A stretch of DNA of 64,000 bases from Tyto alba (lineage: Eukaryota > Chordata > Aves > Strigiformes > Tytonidae): positions 54,195,122-54,259,121 of the forward strand of contig NW_024881282.1 in assembly GCF_018691265.1 (NCBI RefSeq). Reading direction: 5' to 3'. Below the pieces are notes generated by a model. That model saw only the letters and a program-made list of their open reading frames with translations. It ran no database searches and was not told the DNA's origin. The position numbers were made by a program, and so were the translations under genes. Below are positions 23,801 through 39,100 of this stretch, piece after piece (position 1 is the stretch's first letter; each line of letters opens with the position of its first letter).

Positions 23801-26800
23801 TGAGAAATCCGATGGAAACCCTTTCAGAGCTAATTTTACTAGCCTAGTATGTTTTTACTAGTCTAGTATGGAGCAAAAGGTCATCTACCAGTGCCACCAT
23901 TGCTGATTTTGTTCCATATCCTACTTCTTTGGATGTATGGGAGTTGGTTGTTTTAAAATTGTGACAGAATTGTAAGCTTCTGACACAGTTCAATAACAAA
24001 AGCAAACTAAAGTTATACAATGGCAAGATAAAGCAGAGCTTCTGTAAGGAAAACAGAAGAGAGGAAGCTATAGGAAAAAAAAATCCATACTAAATGAAGA
24101 TGAGGGAACCCAAGGAAGCATGGGATGAATGATGAACCAAAACATATAAGAATATGCATTTTTTTTTTAAAGAGAGAAAGAAATACACGATATATTTGAA
24201 AGAGAGAGATCAGGAAATAACATGTGATTAAGATACCCATTTCTGTCCTGGATGTAAAATCATGGCTGCACTGTAGTTTTTGAACTGTACTCCTCCTAAT
24301 CCAGATTGTGCATGGTTTGCTTCATAGGCTGAACATAACCATATTAAATTATTGTTTCAGCTATACGGAATTGCAATTACTAGATACTATTGCAATAACA
24401 TACTTATGTTGAGATAAGAAGAAACCCAATATTTAAAAATTTTATAGTTTTTTATTTAATTGATTTAATCAGTGTTATATTTTTTCTACATTTTTAGTAC
24501 TAGTAGTAGTTAGTATTACCAAAAGGATCTTTAAAATGAGAGAACAAGGGTATAGACTCTTGGAGACAGGACTGTTATTTTTCAAACGTGTGTAACACAA
24601 CATGCCCAGTCTTCTTTTACCTTCTTACTTTCATGTACTAAATCTAGGAGCAGGCATCCTTGGACAAGTTAAGTCAGAAAGTTCATTGATCCGAATATAT
24701 GGGAATGATGATAGAGGAAAGTTCAGTGGAATCAGTGAAGGGTGACCTAGAAGTCTTCCTAATTTAATGACAATGGAAGAAAAGCCAGTGCTTTCCCATT
24801 ACTCCAATTTAGAATTTTAAATATTGGGAAGTATTATTTTTATTTTGTATTTCTTTTTATTATTTTCTGAAGAATGACTTCTTGATAAACAATTAAAAGA
24901 AATAATAAAGTAAATATGCTGTGTAGAAATATTAAATTAATGTTTTAAATTAACATGTAGTTAATAAATTGTACTTTTATTGATGAAGCATTTGTTTAAC
25001 ATACAATGAAATATTAAATTCTAATAGCTTAGGACTTGAAAAAAAGAACATTTGAAAGACAGACTTTTTTTATGGTCTGATTTTAATCAGATATTAATTT
25101 AAGAAATAATTACCCATTTCCAACAAGATAAAATTGTTTTCCATGTCCTTAACTCAGTGCTTTTATCTACACACACACTCACAAAAAGTCTATTTTCAAA
25201 TTATTACAAATTAGTTAATCTTTGTATATCTTTCAAAAATGTTTTTCCTTCAAGAATTTTAAACACAGAAACTAATTTAAAAGGTACAATGGCAACAGGT
25301 TTTAGTCATGGTTGAGAGAGATGTCAAAACTAATTTCTGTATTTGATTTGCACATCAGAATGGATCCACATTTTCTCCTGTATGGTTGCTAAATTAACTG
25401 TTTGGTTTTGAAGGCAAGAAGTAAAATTAAATACATTAACTATGCACAAAACATGCCAGCTCATATAATTCAATAGACATGAGTTTTAAAAGGATGATTC
25501 ATAGTGTAGGGTTTAAGTACTAGGTACTGCAGATGTATGAAATGTAAACACAATGTAGAAGTTAGGTTTTGTAAGGTTTGCACTTTGTGTGCTAAAAATA
25601 GGCTGCTGTTCGATAAAAATAGTTGTGCTTAAGTGGGAGGAGATAATAGTGAGATTTACAGCAGGACCGAATACATACAACAGACAAGTTGTAGAAGTAA
25701 ATGTTGTTGGCATAAATACAACTGTTTCATCATATTGTTACCATTTGGCTATCTAAAGTATGAATAAATTGGCATAATTTCATTTACTAAGCATCACTGA
25801 AAACCAACAGAACATGCAGCAATATACCGATATAGGATGTATTAGAACAACTTCAGATCTTACACGCACAAACGTGTATGTGTATGGATGACAGTAAAGA
25901 AATATCTCATTTAAGGCATATTTTTTGTATGTGGCATGTAAAACTATGTAAGGGCATATTTAAATACTGTACATTTTAGATAGGTGGTTTCTGCTTTCCT
26001 TTTCTAAACCTCCTTTAGAGTAAAACATTACTGTTACTATGGAATCTGGTAAAACTTATTCTAACCTGAAAAACATACTGAACATGTTCTTGACCAAGCA
26101 AGAAACTTTCAAAGTAGAGCATCAGTGAATATATAAAAGGAAAAATAAAATATTTTGACTGGAAAATAAATATTTTAACTGAAATAGCTCAGACATAGAA
26201 AAGTTTTATAAATTGGAAAATTCTTGAGTTGCTGCTCTGGCATTCTAAAAAAAGCTGCAGGAGATTTTGATGATTAGAGATTTTTTAGCAGGATAAGTGA
26301 AAAAGTACACTCATCTCAGTGTTGTCCCTTGCTGGGTCCACACAGGAATTAGTGAGAAGAAACAATTCACATCAGGTTGTGGTACACAAGATCCAACCAT
26401 CCTGGAACCTGTTCCACAAAAAATCTCTTTTACCTTCTGGACTGGGATCAAACTGCCTCTTGTAATAGTACAAGGGAAAGGGATTTCCACTTCCAGCCTG
26501 GTTTGAAGTAGAAAAGTCAGCGAGGGTGATGAACAGGGGTTTGGTCAGCTCACGTGTGGGTTGGAGTTTGGCCTCACCAGCGCTGTAGGGAAAATGATAC
26601 AGAAACTGTTTAAAACCATCTCTCCTTCCTGTGAGAGCAAGACACCTTTTTACACGTGCATTTCCCCCTAAAGCAATAGGGTTGCTTTACTTAGTATCAG
26701 TATTACAACATTTAAAAAGCATTTCCCTTAAAAATCATAATATCTGGCCCTCATAAGGGTATATTATATACTTCAGCATGATTTTAAAGTATGAAATATT

Positions 26801-27834
26801 GAAAGCATATAATAGTTTAAGTCTCATTAAGTATTATGCTGCATTTCTAATAGATTTAAGTAATAAGCAATATATAAAAAAGAAGGAAAATGAGGAATAA
26901 AGAAAGTCTTTTCTTGATGACTTGTGTGATGTCTATGCCCGGACACGGCTATAAATCTCCTTCTAACAGCCCCGGTGGGTTTCCTCAACATTTGGTTTGT
27001 ATCCTCAGCCAAGGGCCTTCCTCTGCCATCAGGGAAGAGAAGAGTCATCCTGCACAGTGATGAGGGAAAGGATGTTTCTGTCACCTCACTTGGAGAAGAC
27101 TGCATGAGTTGCGAGAGGCATATTCAGGGAGTGATACAAATTACACCTAAGGGAACACATTTGTATGCCCAGGATGTCTTCATGATTCAGCCTGGGTACA
27201 AGGACAGTATCTTTTTAGTATTTGAGTTGAGGCAAAAAGCGCAATGAAAATATTTAGTGTTAGCCATTTTAGATACAAAATATTGAGACTTTTAAAACAC
27301 TGTTGTAAATTCCTTTTTAAGTCTTCTCTTGAGCAGCAGGTATACTTTAATTAACTGTTTTACATTGCAAATAAAATAAAATAGGATCTTGGATAGATAG
27401 AAGAATCTGGATTATGCTTAAAAAAAAAAAATAAAATTGTCTCTAATGTTACCAAAAGCTATGTTGTGCTAAGGAAAGAACATACCAGACTGACTCAAAA
27501 AGAGTGCAATTAGCTGTTATAAACATCTAATGAACTTAAAAGGTTTTAGTATTTCCTTGAATTCTTTAGTGTAAGTTACTAGCAGTTACAGAGTTTTTAC
27601 CTACTGAAGTATGTCTATGCTAGAAGTTTGTTCTGGCATATTTTGATACCCTATACATGATGCTAATTCATATATGACTTAAGCACTCCCGGAACACTCA
27701 CTGAGATTTAGTTTAAATTATGATATCAATTCTGTGTGACCTTGGACAAGCTTGGATAACTTTTCTGATGATGTGTTCAGTACTTGGCAGGAACTTGATG
27801 AAGCTTAACTACATGATAATACCGAGAGAGAAAG
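20840..27834. other. Intergenic, no gene seen
   Basis: AT-rich sequence between the USP15 promoter and the GATA array. All open frames are below 95 codons and show no recognisable domain, including those at 26297-26506 and 26975-27247. A patch of short TAGCTATTA-like repeats is at about 21,915-21,970. No mobile element recognised. Confidence 0.7.
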
Positions 27835-27939
<105 letters not shown>

Positions 27940-30900
27940 CAGGTGTAGATAGCTGCTTGGATTTCTTGTACATAGATGGGTTTAAAGGTAAAATTATTGT
28001 TGTATGACAGATACCAAAAAAACATTTTGTGTTCATGGAACAGAGACTTGTTAAGCAGTGCCTTTTCTGTACCACACGAGGTGTGGCAGGCTGTCTGAAA
28101 TGATGACTGAACTTTCTGTTCCATTCTACAATTAGACAATATAACCCACATGTTAGAAGAATCCACAATAAGATTTTGAGTCAATGGGAATTGTAGGTGT
28201 TTGGTACCTCTGGAAGCTGGCTCGTAGCTGTAAGTTGTAACTGATTTCTCAGTTTCTTTTTCTGCAAATTTTCAATTGACTTACAGGGCAATGAAAGAGT
28301 GGACATACTATGAAAAACACCTGCTCCCCCCTGCCATGTGTTCATATGAAAAAAATAAGTAGTTTTTATCTTAATTCACCATGTATAGGATTCATCTGAT
28401 CTTACTTTAGTATCTAAGGGTTACTGCCTAGTCTTAGCTAGTTGGATATGTTCCTTCATTAGTCAACAGAGAGAGATGGCCTCTTCTAAAGGATGATTCA
28501 TCCCCTCTCTGATAAGGTGAGATAAAAACTGTTGTCTGGAGGTGTCTTTCTGTTGTTTATAAAGGGAACCTAGGGAATAAGTGCTTAGGCAGCTAATGCT
28601 TGGTGAGGCGAATCCTGCTTTAAGTGCTGTCTGAATTTTGAGATCTAAATTTGAGACTGAAAAGTATCAAGAACTGTTAAGATAATTCAGAAGTTACTGA
28701 GTAGTGATAGCTCCATGATGGTAGTCTTGTTTGTATTCTTTCTGACACAAAGTCATTGTTTATTTGAAAAAGCAAGACCAATGTATTATTTTCCTATTAA
28801 TCATTAAGTATCCTCTCCGAAGAGCAGAACATCTCTATCTTTGAACACCTAAGCACCCTGGATGAAATGCTATCTCCTGGGAAAAATCCTATTGCCATGA
28901 AGACTGAAGTGGTGGCTTCATTTGTTTTTTAATGGAACTGGCTTATGTGTTTGCATTTTGCACCAAGGTTATTTATTGAGGATTGCAGTCCTTTTGCTTT
29001 GACAAGGGTTGAAAGCTATATTCGCATCCATTTGTAATCAACTTCAGAGAAATTAGAAACTGATCATCATTTATATCAGCTTGGAATCTGATTTGGGGTG
29101 AAGGTAATTTAAATTTACAAATAAGTTATTTCTGAAGGATAAAGGAAAGAGCAACATTAAGCAGCAGCCTGATAAATTCAGGTCAAAACTCCTAACTAAA
29201 AAAGCATTACGTATCTCTTTGGCTAGAGATAAAAAATATAGAGAAGAACAGCCAAAGCTACCTCACATGAACATTTAGAAAACCTGGAAAGTTAAGCTTA
29301 AGTTAGAGACTAACCTGTGCAGTCTGGAAAACTTGAACACTTTTGTAATTTAGTTTCTTTTGGTAGCTACCAGCTGAACTTCAAATATGATATAGTCAAC
29401 TTTTGTTTGTATAGTTATCCACTGGGAAAGAGAATTATTAACTAATAACTTTCATAATAACTTTTTTTGACCTCTGTTCTCTCTCATGTAGTATTTTCAA
29501 CCCTCAAAATTATTAAAAATGCTGGAGAGAGTTCACAAAAACACATCTAGTGGCAAAACACAGAGGCTACCTCCAAGAGAGAGGGTGTAGCCTTTTCTGT
29601 ATGGTCATCTGTGTCTGGAAAAGGACATGTATGCACTGCCCATGCAGAAAAATCCAGTTAAAGGGTGAATTAATGAAATGTTTTGAAATAATAATTCCAC
29701 TCAATTTCACAGGGATTTTTTTCCAGCATTATAGCTTGCCAACTGTGTAAAGTACTAATCATTTTAACCAATAAATTGAAATTGCTCAAGATGCCATTTA
29801 ATTTCCTAGGTCTTGTTCATAACTTGCACTTACAAATGTGCAATTATAGAAAGATTTAAAATGTAAAGGTATTAAAGGTTAGATTTTTGGGAAGTATGGG
29901 AATCCCAAGGTACATTGCTTGGGCTTAGCATCAAGGTTAGGTTCTGAGACTCTTAAAAATATCTGTGGAGAATTTGCATCCAAGAAAAGGGGCTTCAGAA
30001 CCCTATGGTATTGGGAGCACCTAGAATAATCTGGAATTAAACATGAAAAATTATCTAAGTAGGAATGAAATGTGGAAAATATGAGATGCTTTGACACACA
30101 TCCATTTCAGATTTTCTTTCCTGAGAATCTTGAGTGTGAACATTACATTCTCCTGGAGTAACACACTTAAACCAGATCATCTTCTTTCTCAGATTTTGTT
30201 TGGTAAAAAAAAAAAAAAACAAACCCAACACCACCACAAAGCCTCACGGTCCCCTCCCCCTGCCCCCCAAGCCCCAGTGAGAATAAGACAGCCAAACTGT
30301 ACAATAGCCAGGACATTTATCTTGAATATTAGAGTTCTTTTAAATTCCCTGTACTGCCCAAACATGGCAGGGACTTGAACTTACACCTCCTTGGTCCCAG
30401 GGAGATGCACTGATGTGGTGCACAGTGTTCTCTGTATGTCTGCTGGTGGTTTAATTCCAGCCCTCCAGCTGTGGGGTACTGCAGGTGATGAGTGTTTGGT
30501 GCTTTATGGGCAAAGGAGATATGTATGGAGGTGTACAGACCTTGCTGTCTAGCGACATCCTGGTATTCCCAATATTTGCCATATGATAGGATTAGGAGTC
30601 TCATTGTGTGATGGGCCAGGCCTATGCAGGGAATCCTGTTAGGGCATACTGGGTTACATGAGAGGTTTTCATGGGCAGGTAATAAGGGAGGGCCCAGGGC
30701 AGTAGCTCACCGTTGGGGAATGTGCCTCCTGCGCTTGGAGGCTTCAGCAGATTTGGTATTTGCATGTAAAGAAGTGGAGTGTAGAAGTGGTTTACATGGA
30801 AACATGAAAGGAGAATAAGGGGGAAGTCAAAACACCGAGTTAGGCTCAGCACTGGCAGGATCTTTCAGCCTCGGGTGTCCTGGGTTTTGGCCTAAATTAA

Positions 30901-32620
30901 ACTTCTCAACAGCTTGTTATCTCATTAGCCATGTCACTTCCCAGTTGCTGAGTGTCAAAACAATTAATGTTAAGGGGTTTAGACATCCAGGAGTGTTAAC
31001 TGTGCCCAAATGATAGATTTAGTAGAGGAAATCCAGCTGAAAGCGAGAATAAACGTTGTAGTCCTCATGTTCTGCAGGTATGCCTACACTGAAAAGCAGA
31101 CCTACATGTACCAAGTAAAGCCCCTGACTTATTTCTTGTTGTGGCCTAACAGAGGCTTGGGCTAAAATTGCCACAACGTGCTTAGGAAGAACTAAATCTC
31201 TGGTGTTTCCTGCGATGCACATGGCTGATCCAGGCTGAAAGCAGGTCCGAGGCACAGGATTGAGGCTTTACGGGGGGAAGAGGGGGTGGGAATGGAAGAG
31301 TCTGGATTTAAGAATGTGTTTACCTGTGTAGCTAGACTCCTTGCTATATATCCACAGAAGTGTTTAGGCACCTGTTTTATCTCTTTAGATACCTCGTTGA
31401 CTACAGTGCTTTAACCCCAGCCTGTATCTTAATCCTGTGCTCGATACAAAGTGTATTCTGGTGCTGCTCTCTGCTTGCAGATTGAAAAAATCTGTGCTAC
31501 ATTTTTTTGCTTTTGCTAGCTGAACTAGAATAAATTCAAATTGCTTTAAAATGAGACACATTAGCATTGGAAATATAGATATGTTGGGCTTTATTTGGGA
31601 GTTTAATGTAAATACTGTAGATGATTCAAGACTTCCCTTGAAAGAAGAAGCAAGAAGTACTTCAAGAGATGGTCAGTCAGTGTAGTTCAGACTCCTATGC
31701 CTTGTTCAAATACAGACAAAACTATTTTACTGTTGACATTTGGAACAACCTTTAACCTATAATGTAATAAAAAAGATCACTGATTGACAGCCAACCCTGT
31801 AAAATTAAATTATTTCCTTTTGAATTTACAAGGATCTCCAAACAAATACATAAAACACCTTGGGTTTTTTTTTTTTTTTTTGTTTTTTTTTTTTTTTTTT
31901 GTTTTGTTTTTTTTTTTTCTGAGGTGGTGGTGAAGCAGGAGAGATGGTTGAAAGAGCTCTGGGTCAGAGCTGGCTGAGAGCCAGGGGCTGGCTGTGGGAC
32001 CAGGTTTTGGAAGTGGACAAAATCCAGAGGCACAGCACACTCTTATCATTGGCCTGCAGCTTTTGTGTTCATACTTAAATTTTTAAAAATTATTTTTCAG
32101 GTAATACTTGCATATAAAGAGACACAGTTTTCCACATTTTAGAGAACTTCCCTTGGCTGTATCGCCATGCAAGAGAAACTTTGGCTGAAGGGAGGGGCAG
32201 TGCACACTCTGTACAAAAGGAAGGTGGCCTGTTCTCGCAGAACGTTGGACCCACGAGTGTGATGTGAGAAGACCACTACAACAAAGTTACACTGGATATT
32301 TTTTTTCCCTCTTGAGATGACATTTTTTGTGTATTAAGTTTTCAGGCCTCACAGAAACTCTCTTCACCTTCTATTTGGGGTGATCTGTGTGAATATATAG
32401 GAGAATATACAGTGCGGACAGGTGCTTGAAGCTAGAAGCAACTAAACTGAGGATGGTTTCTCTGAATTAAATGTGTGTTCAACCTTTTGTCATTCAGACT
32501 TCTGCAGCCTGGACATTTTGGTAGGATCCTGTGTAGCATTACTTCTTCTGAGAAGATGGTGAGTTTCCATCTCCCCAGCTATCTGCAGCTTTTATTGCTT
32601 CAAACAGGAGTGATGGAATA
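27940..32620. other. Intergenic, no gene seen
   Basis: Unique-looking AT-rich DNA. It contains a T-rich tract at about 31,868-31,919 (runs of T broken by single G) and an A-run at about 30,205-30,219. The moderately GC-rich part at 30,240-31,260 carries several overlapping short frames on both strands with no recognisable product; it could be an old, unrecognised repeat. Confidence 0.65.
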
Positions 32621-33113
32621 TGATCCACGAGGGACTGCCCAGGTGACGGTGATTGAGAGACGGGACTCTGGATGGATGTAAGCAAGAAGTCGAAGTTGTT
32701 TATTGCCAGTAGTTCTTCTACAGTTATACAGTCTCTAGCAATACTTGTCAACATTTGATTGGTCATTACCCTCTGTCCATAATATACCAGACAATTAATT
32801 GGCTACAAGTCGGTTACTGCTATCCTAAGCCTATTGGTTAATTAAACCTTACAAGCACAAACACAATGTCCTATACACTTTTAGCTCAAGGTAGAAAACT
32901 TTCCACTGTTTAAGAAAAGGCCAGATGTTTTCTGTTAACCGTAGCCTTGCATGTTTTCTTCAGACAAAGCTCAGCATCCTTATCTTGTTTTTCTACATTC
33001 CTATTTGCTGCTCCCAAGGCTTCTGGCCCACTAAGGCCAAGAAGTCCTCATCATTTACTAGCTGTACAGCACTCTTAGTTCCTCTTCCCAGCCGTCCTGC
33101 TACACCCAGGACA
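32621..33113 (-). mobile_element. Solo LTR of an endogenous retrovirus, with 4-bp target duplication
   Basis: Read on the minus strand, the 493-bp block begins TGTCCTGGGTG and ends GGATCA, the TG...CA ends of an LTR. Both flanks carry AATA (32617-32620 and 33114-33117), a 4-bp target-site duplication as made by gammaretrovirus/ERV1-like integrases. Inside, in LTR order, are three CCAAT boxes (reverse complements at 32833-32837, 32798-32802, 32758-32762), a TATA-like TGTATAAC (about 32723-32730), and a polyadenylation signal AATAAA (32699-32704), followed by a plausible R/U5. No gag, pol or env is next to it, so it is a solo LTR left by recombination. It carries no protein. The family name cannot be given without a repeat library. 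Confidence 0.85.
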
Positions 33114-36100
33114 AATACACAAACTTCAATTAAATTTAGCAGGATCTACTGAATTACAGTTGTTTGCTTGGTATAATTCAGTGTTGTCTTTGTTCAAGAA
33201 AAGATCTTGAGGTCTGGGTTTCCATACATTAGCAAACCACTATACTTGAGTAGTTTCCATCAGTTTGGACTGGATGAGATAATTTAGCTTATTACGCTCA
33301 AAAAGCCTCCCATTTTGCTTGACCGCTTACTCTTCTCTCCCAACCTGTGACAGCCCAAGAGACTTTAGTTTAGAAAACCTGTGTCCACCATTCATGTGTT
33401 TGTCTGTTTAAGGGATGATAATGGCAAGTGGGGAAGCTGCTTTTAATGTCTTGAGACAATTCAGATGAGGTGGTTGGACTTTTCTTTAGAATAAGCAGGT
33501 TGTACATTTGGAGACTATTGTAAGTACTCTAAATATTGTCTCATGTTAAACTATGACATTAAAATATCATTCTGTCACTGTGTATGATCGAATTCAGATA
33601 TCTCCAATTAGCAAGTGGACCCATTGACCTCAAACATGTGTACTATGTAATAAGAGTGTGTGTTATCCTGGAAGAAAAGTGGATATTCCTGGACACTAAG
33701 ATGAAAGCTGTCCTTGCCCCACAGTTACCTACAGTATTGACAATACAGGAGAGCAGTAAAAATAAAGAACAAGCTTATCATGACAGAGGGAACTTGCACT
33801 GGGACAGGAATGTCAGAGTAGAGGTGAGCTGAGCAAGCATATGCTGTACCAGTGTGGAGACCGTAAAGGGAATTCTTGTATTGGATTGCATTATATTGAT
33901 ATTACATTATTTTAAAAAAAGAACCCCACAACAAAACCAACAGCAACACACCCAGATCTAACTCCAGAAAATTAATACGGTGTATGGACTTTGTTTTTGA
34001 ACAAGTGTCATCATAATTTCTCAAACTTGCTTACATAAGGAGTAAATTGGCTTATGCTTATCCATGTGTGCAATTTCCAGGTATACCATTAAGAAGTTTT
34101 GCTAGCTATGACTCCCACAACTGATTTAGTAATTGTATAGTTATGTTACCAGACACTGAAATGGCTCTGAATCTATCTGCTGAGGATATTATTTTAAATG
34201 TGAAGCTGCTAAAGTTTGTTTAACATGTCAGTCATATCTGAATTTGCTAACATACATTCTAAGTTTTCATAGAATTGATCCATTTCTGTAAAAATAGCTC
34301 AAAAGGGATTATTATTATAGATAAATATAGATGAGTCTGCATGGCTATCTTTCGTGCTTCATAAAAATCCCATTTAATTTTTAAAGCCTGTTGGTAAATT
34401 TTTATGGTGCAACATAATCTTGGGTCAGGAAGGATAAGTAACCATTGTAATGCAACAAAACCAGGTTCACAATACAGAGGGATTAATTTAAGGGTGATCA
34501 TTTAAATAATAGCTAAGAAAATCAAACTCATTTTATGCACATTTTAAGAGCTAGACTAATCAAAGCTTAAAATGTGATAGGATAATAAAGCAAAGCTCAT
34601 TAATTTGGCATAGTAAAAATACCTACAGTCAAAAAAAGCTGGAATAAGCACAAGCTTACAATAAGAAAAGTGCTGAGCGTTTAATCTTATTCTCCCTGAA
34701 ATCACTGTAGAAATTCAGAGCAACTTCAGCTGGAGTCACAGTACACTCGTAGAAGGCCAATCTGCTCTACTCTCACTGCTATTAATGATACCTTTGTGGC
34801 TGTGGTGGAGAGATGTGGAAATTTGATGTAAAGGATGGCATTTCACGCTACCTGTTCTCTGTTTTAAAAAGAAGGGACAAAAAATGGAGAAGAGGTAACC
34901 CACTAATGTGCAGTCATAGGAACCAGGGTTTCATCAGCAAAGACTGATGGCCAGTTAGGCACATTTCTGCATATTCCATAAATTCATAATCTGGTAGAAA
35001 AATGAGGTATCATCAGGATATTTGATGAAACATTTAAATTGCCAGTGCAAGTTCAGGTATTTAAGTAATTCTAGCAGAGTTATACTATAAAATAAATTGT
35101 GTCACTAATCTGAGTCTTTCTTGCATTTTCTTTTTCTAGGTTTTCTATAGAAGAAAGCCTTGTGCATTTTGGAGCCCCATCTGATTTCAACAAAATTTGA
35201 GAGACGGGTAGTAGTGTTAAAGCTATTAAATTACAATAAGAAAAGATGCCTTGGAAGAAGAGAGAAAAGCCACAAGTGCATCTCTCTAAAAAGCTGTCCC
35301 TTGTGATCACCCTTACACAAAAAAGAGAAAATTGGAAGTTCCCCAGCAGAGGAAAAACTTCAATCAATCATGAAGTAAAATAACAGAGGAAATGAGATTT
35401 CATTAGTTTCAGAGCTCACAGAACTTGTTATTATTCAGCTTGTTTAGCAACTTCAAATTTTAGACAACTAATTTTCTTTCATATGTCACCCGAAGCTTAA
35501 TAGGGTATTAGATCTCCTGCTTTTTATCAGTGTAAGGCTACAATTAAAACAAAACAAAACAAAAACAATGCAGTGTTGCCTAGGTGATTTTATTTCTGTG
35601 TGTGTATGCATATATGTGACAGGAGAAGAGGGGGAGAGAAGGAAGGGGGAGCATAAAAGGACTGAAATGTCCTTTTTCAAGATTTGGTAAGGTGGTGTAT
35701 TAGCCAATCTGCATTCTGCCTTCTGACATCTGGTGGCAAAATCTCTCCATTACAGTGTTTGCTCTGAATTTTTCAGAAATCCCCCTCGACTACAACTCTA
35801 CAGGCTTCTCTGACATTTGTGGGTGCTTAATGCCGGTGGAAACCAGGGCACCTGTGGATAAGGAGGTAATTCTGGTGTCTGGTGGGGAGCAGCAGATGCG
35901 ACATGAAACTTAAAGTGGGAGGAAAACAAAGAAGATTTATGTAGCGGGTTTATCACTCTAGCAGCAGCAGCAGCAGCTCTCTGAATCCCAGGCTGTGCCT
36001 TCTGTGCAAAGCAGAGACGTCTGAGATACCTCTGAACTGCTTGGAAAAGCAAATTTTTCCACACTGAGCTCTGCGCAGAGCCTGCGTCCAGTTGCCAAAT

Positions 36101-39100
36101 CCCAGCACACCTGCCTGACACTGCATCTGCTATGGATGTGTGCCCCTCAACCACAAGTGAAAATGCTCATTTTGATCATTGTGGATACTGAGTTTTGGAA
36201 ACGCAACAGAAACGATTGGTCCTAAAATATATTTTTAGGAGAAAACTATCAGTGATTAAGCATTGGTCAGAATGAAAATGTCAAAATGATTCTCATGACC
36301 ATACAAGATACATCTCCAAGGACCTCGGGCTCCCTCAGTTATTGCTTACTGTCCTTACATTATATTTGGGCTGGATTTCAGAAAACATGTGTTACCCTCA
36401 TCCAAGATCAAGCCAAGATGCTTACGCTATGTTTACCATGCCCCATAGTTGAGAAAGAAATGGAAATTTGAACTGACTTGCTATGTGAGGCCATCTGGCA
36501 GGTGGTGAAGTTCTTCGGGTTGGCCAGAGTTGAGGCAGTCAGTCCCTCAAGGCAAATGTTTTGGCAGGATGAGGGATGCCAGGCAGGGCATGTGGGGTTC
36601 AGGGAGCCAGGTGGTGACATTTCTGTCCATCCACGCATGGCTGTTTAGGATGAGTAACCAGATACTAATTTCACCTCAGTCAGGTGAGGGTGGACTTATC
36701 TGCAACACTGGAGAGAGGCACACTTGAACTCTTCTGAGCGGGACCAAGGGCATCACAGTGCTCTGCCATCATGCAGGCCAAGCTCTGAATAAAACCAGCT
36801 TAATCTAAAGGACTGCTGACTACTCCCTTCAAAGGAATCAGACAACAAGAACCACAGAAGCAGAAAAGCTCAAAGGCACACATCCTTTAGCACTTCCTAC
36901 CGTGTGTTAGATGAAGGCAGAAAGGCTTGTGAAGGAAGGCAGAGTTCAGCCAGCCTGACTTCCTAGCCCTGCTGATCCTGAGATCTAAGTGGCAGTAATC
37001 CTCTCTAGGTACTTATAGTTTTCTTTCATATTTATACAAAGAGAAATTTCTTGTATTCAGACTATTAACTATGTAATCCATTAGCTCCACATTTGTAATC
37101 TCATTGAAAGGTATACCTACTCTAAACAGAAAATGTAACTTCTTACATATATGGAGTGGATTTTTTTGATTCTGCATTAATCAGAGTAATTTTTTCATAC
37201 TGAATTAGTAGCTCTTTGTCCTCAGCCAAGCTGAAGTGCTCTTTGGTTCTCTTATCTAAAAAAAAAAAAAAAAAAAAAGTGTTTCCTTTTGATCTTGTAT
37301 TTGAAATTATCTTAAAATCTGCAATTCGGAACATTTTAAAATTATAATATTCTATTCTTGTTTTGGTTTTTCTCCACCCCTCCCTGTCCCCCAGTTTCAG
37401 GCTGTTTTGGTATAAGTATGGCAGATAATATTCTGAATAATAGTACTTCTGCTCTTGACTCTTGGAAAGCTGTACTTTTACCTGGATTCAATATGCAGAA
37501 AGATGATATCAAAATACACCTTTTTGCCTTACTATTAAAACACCATAAAATCCAAAGTCTGTAACAACATTTAGGGCATCTTTTAATGATTTTTAATGCA
37601 CATACACGAGCCTAGTGCATTCTTGAGTCCAATTCTCTTTTATTTTTCCTTCCCTTATTAAAACATAGGTGTTTAAAATTCAGAGGAAGAAAGACTTAAA
37701 ATCAGAAAGAAATACTGAGGGACAGAACAACTTATTTCTATTTAATGCACTGTACCCTTTACTGAACATACTGAAATTTGGATGATATTATTTTAAAGAG
37801 TGTGTTGCAACTATAAAACAGGCATAGCATTGTTTATCTAGAAAAAAATAACCCAGGAAAGTTCACAATGACTTTTATTTTGCAGCAAACAACACATCTG
37901 ACAACCCCCTAATTTATCTCCCACCGTGAGGGAACTGAGTTACTGGGCTAATAAGCTTTGACACCTTTTTTTACCAGAATTTGTGATGCCTGTTTTGAAA
38001 ATGACACTACACAGATTAGAAAATGCTATATCATGAGGTAATAAATGGCACCATGAATCTCTACAGTGAAGTCTAATCCTTCTTGTAGATGAGTTCTCAA
38101 GTCTGCCAACACATGTTGTCCTCAGTAAAGATGTTTCAGAAAAAAATAAGTATGATTTGTTTTGTGAAATCAGCTTGATCCTTATTTACCTTTACTGCTC
38201 TTGGTCTGACTAACCTCCTGTTTTTCACAAGGTCTCATTTTCTTTAATATAATGTAATGATATAAGCATAATTAATTCAAGACATAATTTTGGAAATAAT
38301 TATATTTATTTTAAAATTAGATGAAAATCTCATTAGGCAAGGAGGTCTGCTTTTTTCTCCATTTTGTCTATAATGCAACCTTTATGGTAAAATTGAAACA
38401 AAATTAACATACATTTAACCAAGAATAAAACAGTTATTAATTTTGGAGTTCTTTGTAGTATGACTGCAAGAGCTGATTCCATTTGGTACATAAGAAAATA
38501 GGAACTACCATATTGTGTCAGCTTAAGAAAGATGCATGCAAGATTGAGTTCTATAATATAGTAACCCAAATTTAGGCCAGATGCGTGTGAACACTTTTTC
38601 TCCTCTTTTTTCTTTTTTCCTCTTGATTTATTTTTCTGGATGCCTGATTTGGTGATTGTTTCTATTCCCTGCTCTGAGTCCCACAGATGTAGGTGGAGGA
38701 ATAGTTGTGGGGTTTTTTGTTTGGTTTGTTTTTTTTTGTGTGTGTGTGGTTGGTTTTTTTTTTTTTTAAAAAAAAGAAAAATGACTAATGTTCTTCCTGG
38801 ATATAGTTTGGGGCTTTTCCTGAGCTCATGAATAATACTTACTGTACCTCTGATAAGAAACCAGCTCTACACGTAATTTACACTTTTGTTGTGCAATAGA
38901 GCCCTGTAGTCACCCCCAAATATTTGGACTCTTCCTTTTAATGCAATAAAGCACAGACCTGTTGCTTATTAAATATATAATATAACCAAACAAATTACCT
39001 GTTAAAAAGAAAATTTAAGACTATTTCCAAAAAGTGGGGAGGCCAAGTATCATTCTATTTTTGATCTGAATTATTCTGGTGTTTTTTTCCTTCTTTTCAC

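Noticed and set aside
26975..27247. 90-codon plus-strand frame as a possible exon or retrocopy
   Set aside because: No recognisable domain, no flanking splice sites that I trust, and no poly(A) tail or repeat context.
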